13,082 nucleotides of DNA, from assembly GCA_030633015.1 (NCBI GenBank), contig DAOVTR010000010.1, forward strand, positions 1-13,082, given 5' to 3'. This stretch comes from Bdellovibrionales bacterium. GTDB lineage: Bacteria; Bdellovibrionota; Bacteriovoracia; Bacteriovoracales; Bacteriovoracaceae. A program made the translations under genes and the position numbers. Positions 12,649 to 13,082 of the stretch are shown one piece after another; within the stretch, counting starts at the first letter, position 1; every line of letters starts with the position of its first letter. Below the pieces are notes generated by a model. The model had not been told where the DNA came from. It ran no database searches and worked only from the letters and a program-made list of their open reading frames with translations.

Positions 12649-13082
12649 ATTCGTTGCAAGTTTCAGTGAGATTTTATAATAATTTTTATCAATTTCCTTT
12701 ATTATATCGTAGTTAATATTTACTCCCCAGTTTGTTTTTTTAAATGATTTAATTTCACTTTTTTTCATGGTTTTTAATGGAATTTGGGCCTTAAAGATAT
12801 GATTGTTTTTACAAAGTTCGCATTCGAAGCTAAATTTTGTTTGTGAAATAATTCTAATGAAGCGAGTCAAATTGTCTTTTGTTGGACTGATCTTTGAATA
12901 AACGTGGCCAATAAGAGGCATGGTTCTTCGATCCTTCATTATTTTTTGTGATAGTCTTTCCATATCTTTTTCATGTGTCATTTTTATAACTTGATGGCAC
13001 CAGTTATCACTTTGATTTTCCATTGGACATTTTTTTAATCCATCAGTGCAGGGATATATTGTTGAAAAACCAATGTCGCAGA
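12646..13082 (-). CDS. Rsm22-like (mitochondrial-type small-subunit) methyltransferase, C-terminal part
   Basis: The frame is open to the right edge, so this is the last 144 codons of a longer gene; the ATG at 13023 is internal. The segment reads YPCTDGLKKCP, then NWCHQVIK. This Cys-rich block (codons at 13050-13048, 13029-13027 and 12999-12997, plus a Cys at 13080-13078) matches the PC...CP...WCH signature of Rsm22/METTL17-family proteins (COG5459). In mitochondrial members these cysteines bind an Fe-S cluster. A further CELC pair (around the middle of the visible part) fits the family's C-terminal beta domain. Members have a SAM-binding methyltransferase-like domain upstream, outside this window, and help small ribosomal subunit assembly. 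Whether the bacterial form methylates RNA is not settled to my knowledge. It ends 45 bp before the sensor kinase and may share its transcript. Confidence 0.72.
   Translation of the reverse strand, partial: CDIGFSTIYPCTDGLKKCPMENQSDNWCHQVIKMTHEKDMERLSQKIMKDRRTMPLIGHVYSKISPTKDNLTRFIRIISQTKFSFECELCKNNHIFKAQIPLKTMKKSEIKSFKKTNWGVNINYDIIKEIDKNYYKISLKLATN

Noticed and set aside
12646..13023. Treating the 125-codon frame from ATG 13023 as a complete gene
   Set aside because: The frame is open to the window end and the Cys motif of the Rsm22 family continues upstream of that ATG, with no ribosome site at it.
1..13082. tRNA/rRNA genes, CRISPR arrays, insertion sequences, prophage or att sites
   Set aside because: No cloverleaf with a GTTCGAATC-type arm, no regularly spaced repeats, and no transposase, integrase or phage-like coding region was seen.

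Overview
The window is AT-rich (by eye roughly 30% GC) and carries a Gram-negative gene set: outer-membrane-type lipoproteins, an MltD-type lytic transglycosylase, HU, an OmpR-type two-component system, an MsbA-like ABC exporter and a bacterial Rsm22-like protein. Composition, strong AAGGAG ribosome sites, a compact HDLNN-type histidine kinase and many unrecognised secreted or membrane proteins suggest a member of the Bdellovibrionota, perhaps a Bacteriovorax/Halobacteriovorax relative. That placement is inference from gene content, not a database match. I see no rRNA, tRNA, CRISPR array, insertion sequence or phage gene.

Layout. 1-994 (-): N-terminal part of an ABC exporter, cut by the window edge. 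995-1419: AT-rich divergent spacer with a promoter for the next gene. 1420-2019 (+): sensorless mini histidine kinase, overlapping tail-to-tail with a secreted protein of unknown function (2016-2951, -). 3067-3828 (+): a protein with a possible arrestin/Spo0M-like start, behind a long inverted repeat. 3950-4606 (+): membrane-anchored acidic unknown. A bidirectional terminator separates it from HU (4666-4944, -). 5149-6483 (-): MltD-like lipoprotein with a TTG start. 6662-8622 (+): a two-gene operon of a polytopic membrane protein and a VWA-domain lipoprotein. 8733-9863 (+): acyl-CoA dehydrogenase. 9883-13082 (-): a cluster read as Rsm22-like (partial), sensor kinase, response regulator, small HPF/RaiA-like protein, then a C/U-rich 3' segment and a strong intrinsic terminator.

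How the genes may work together. The clearest functional units are the kinase/regulator pair (2 bp apart) and the membrane protein/VWA lipoprotein pair (4 bp overlap). The kinase/regulator pair lies between two genes that both look ribosome-related, which may be a real link or chance. The VWA pair is the best candidate for an undescribed system. The putative 3'UTR RNA with anti-Shine-Dalgarno stretches is the best non-coding candidate. Several spacers contain long perfect or near-perfect inverted repeats at promoter or leader positions.
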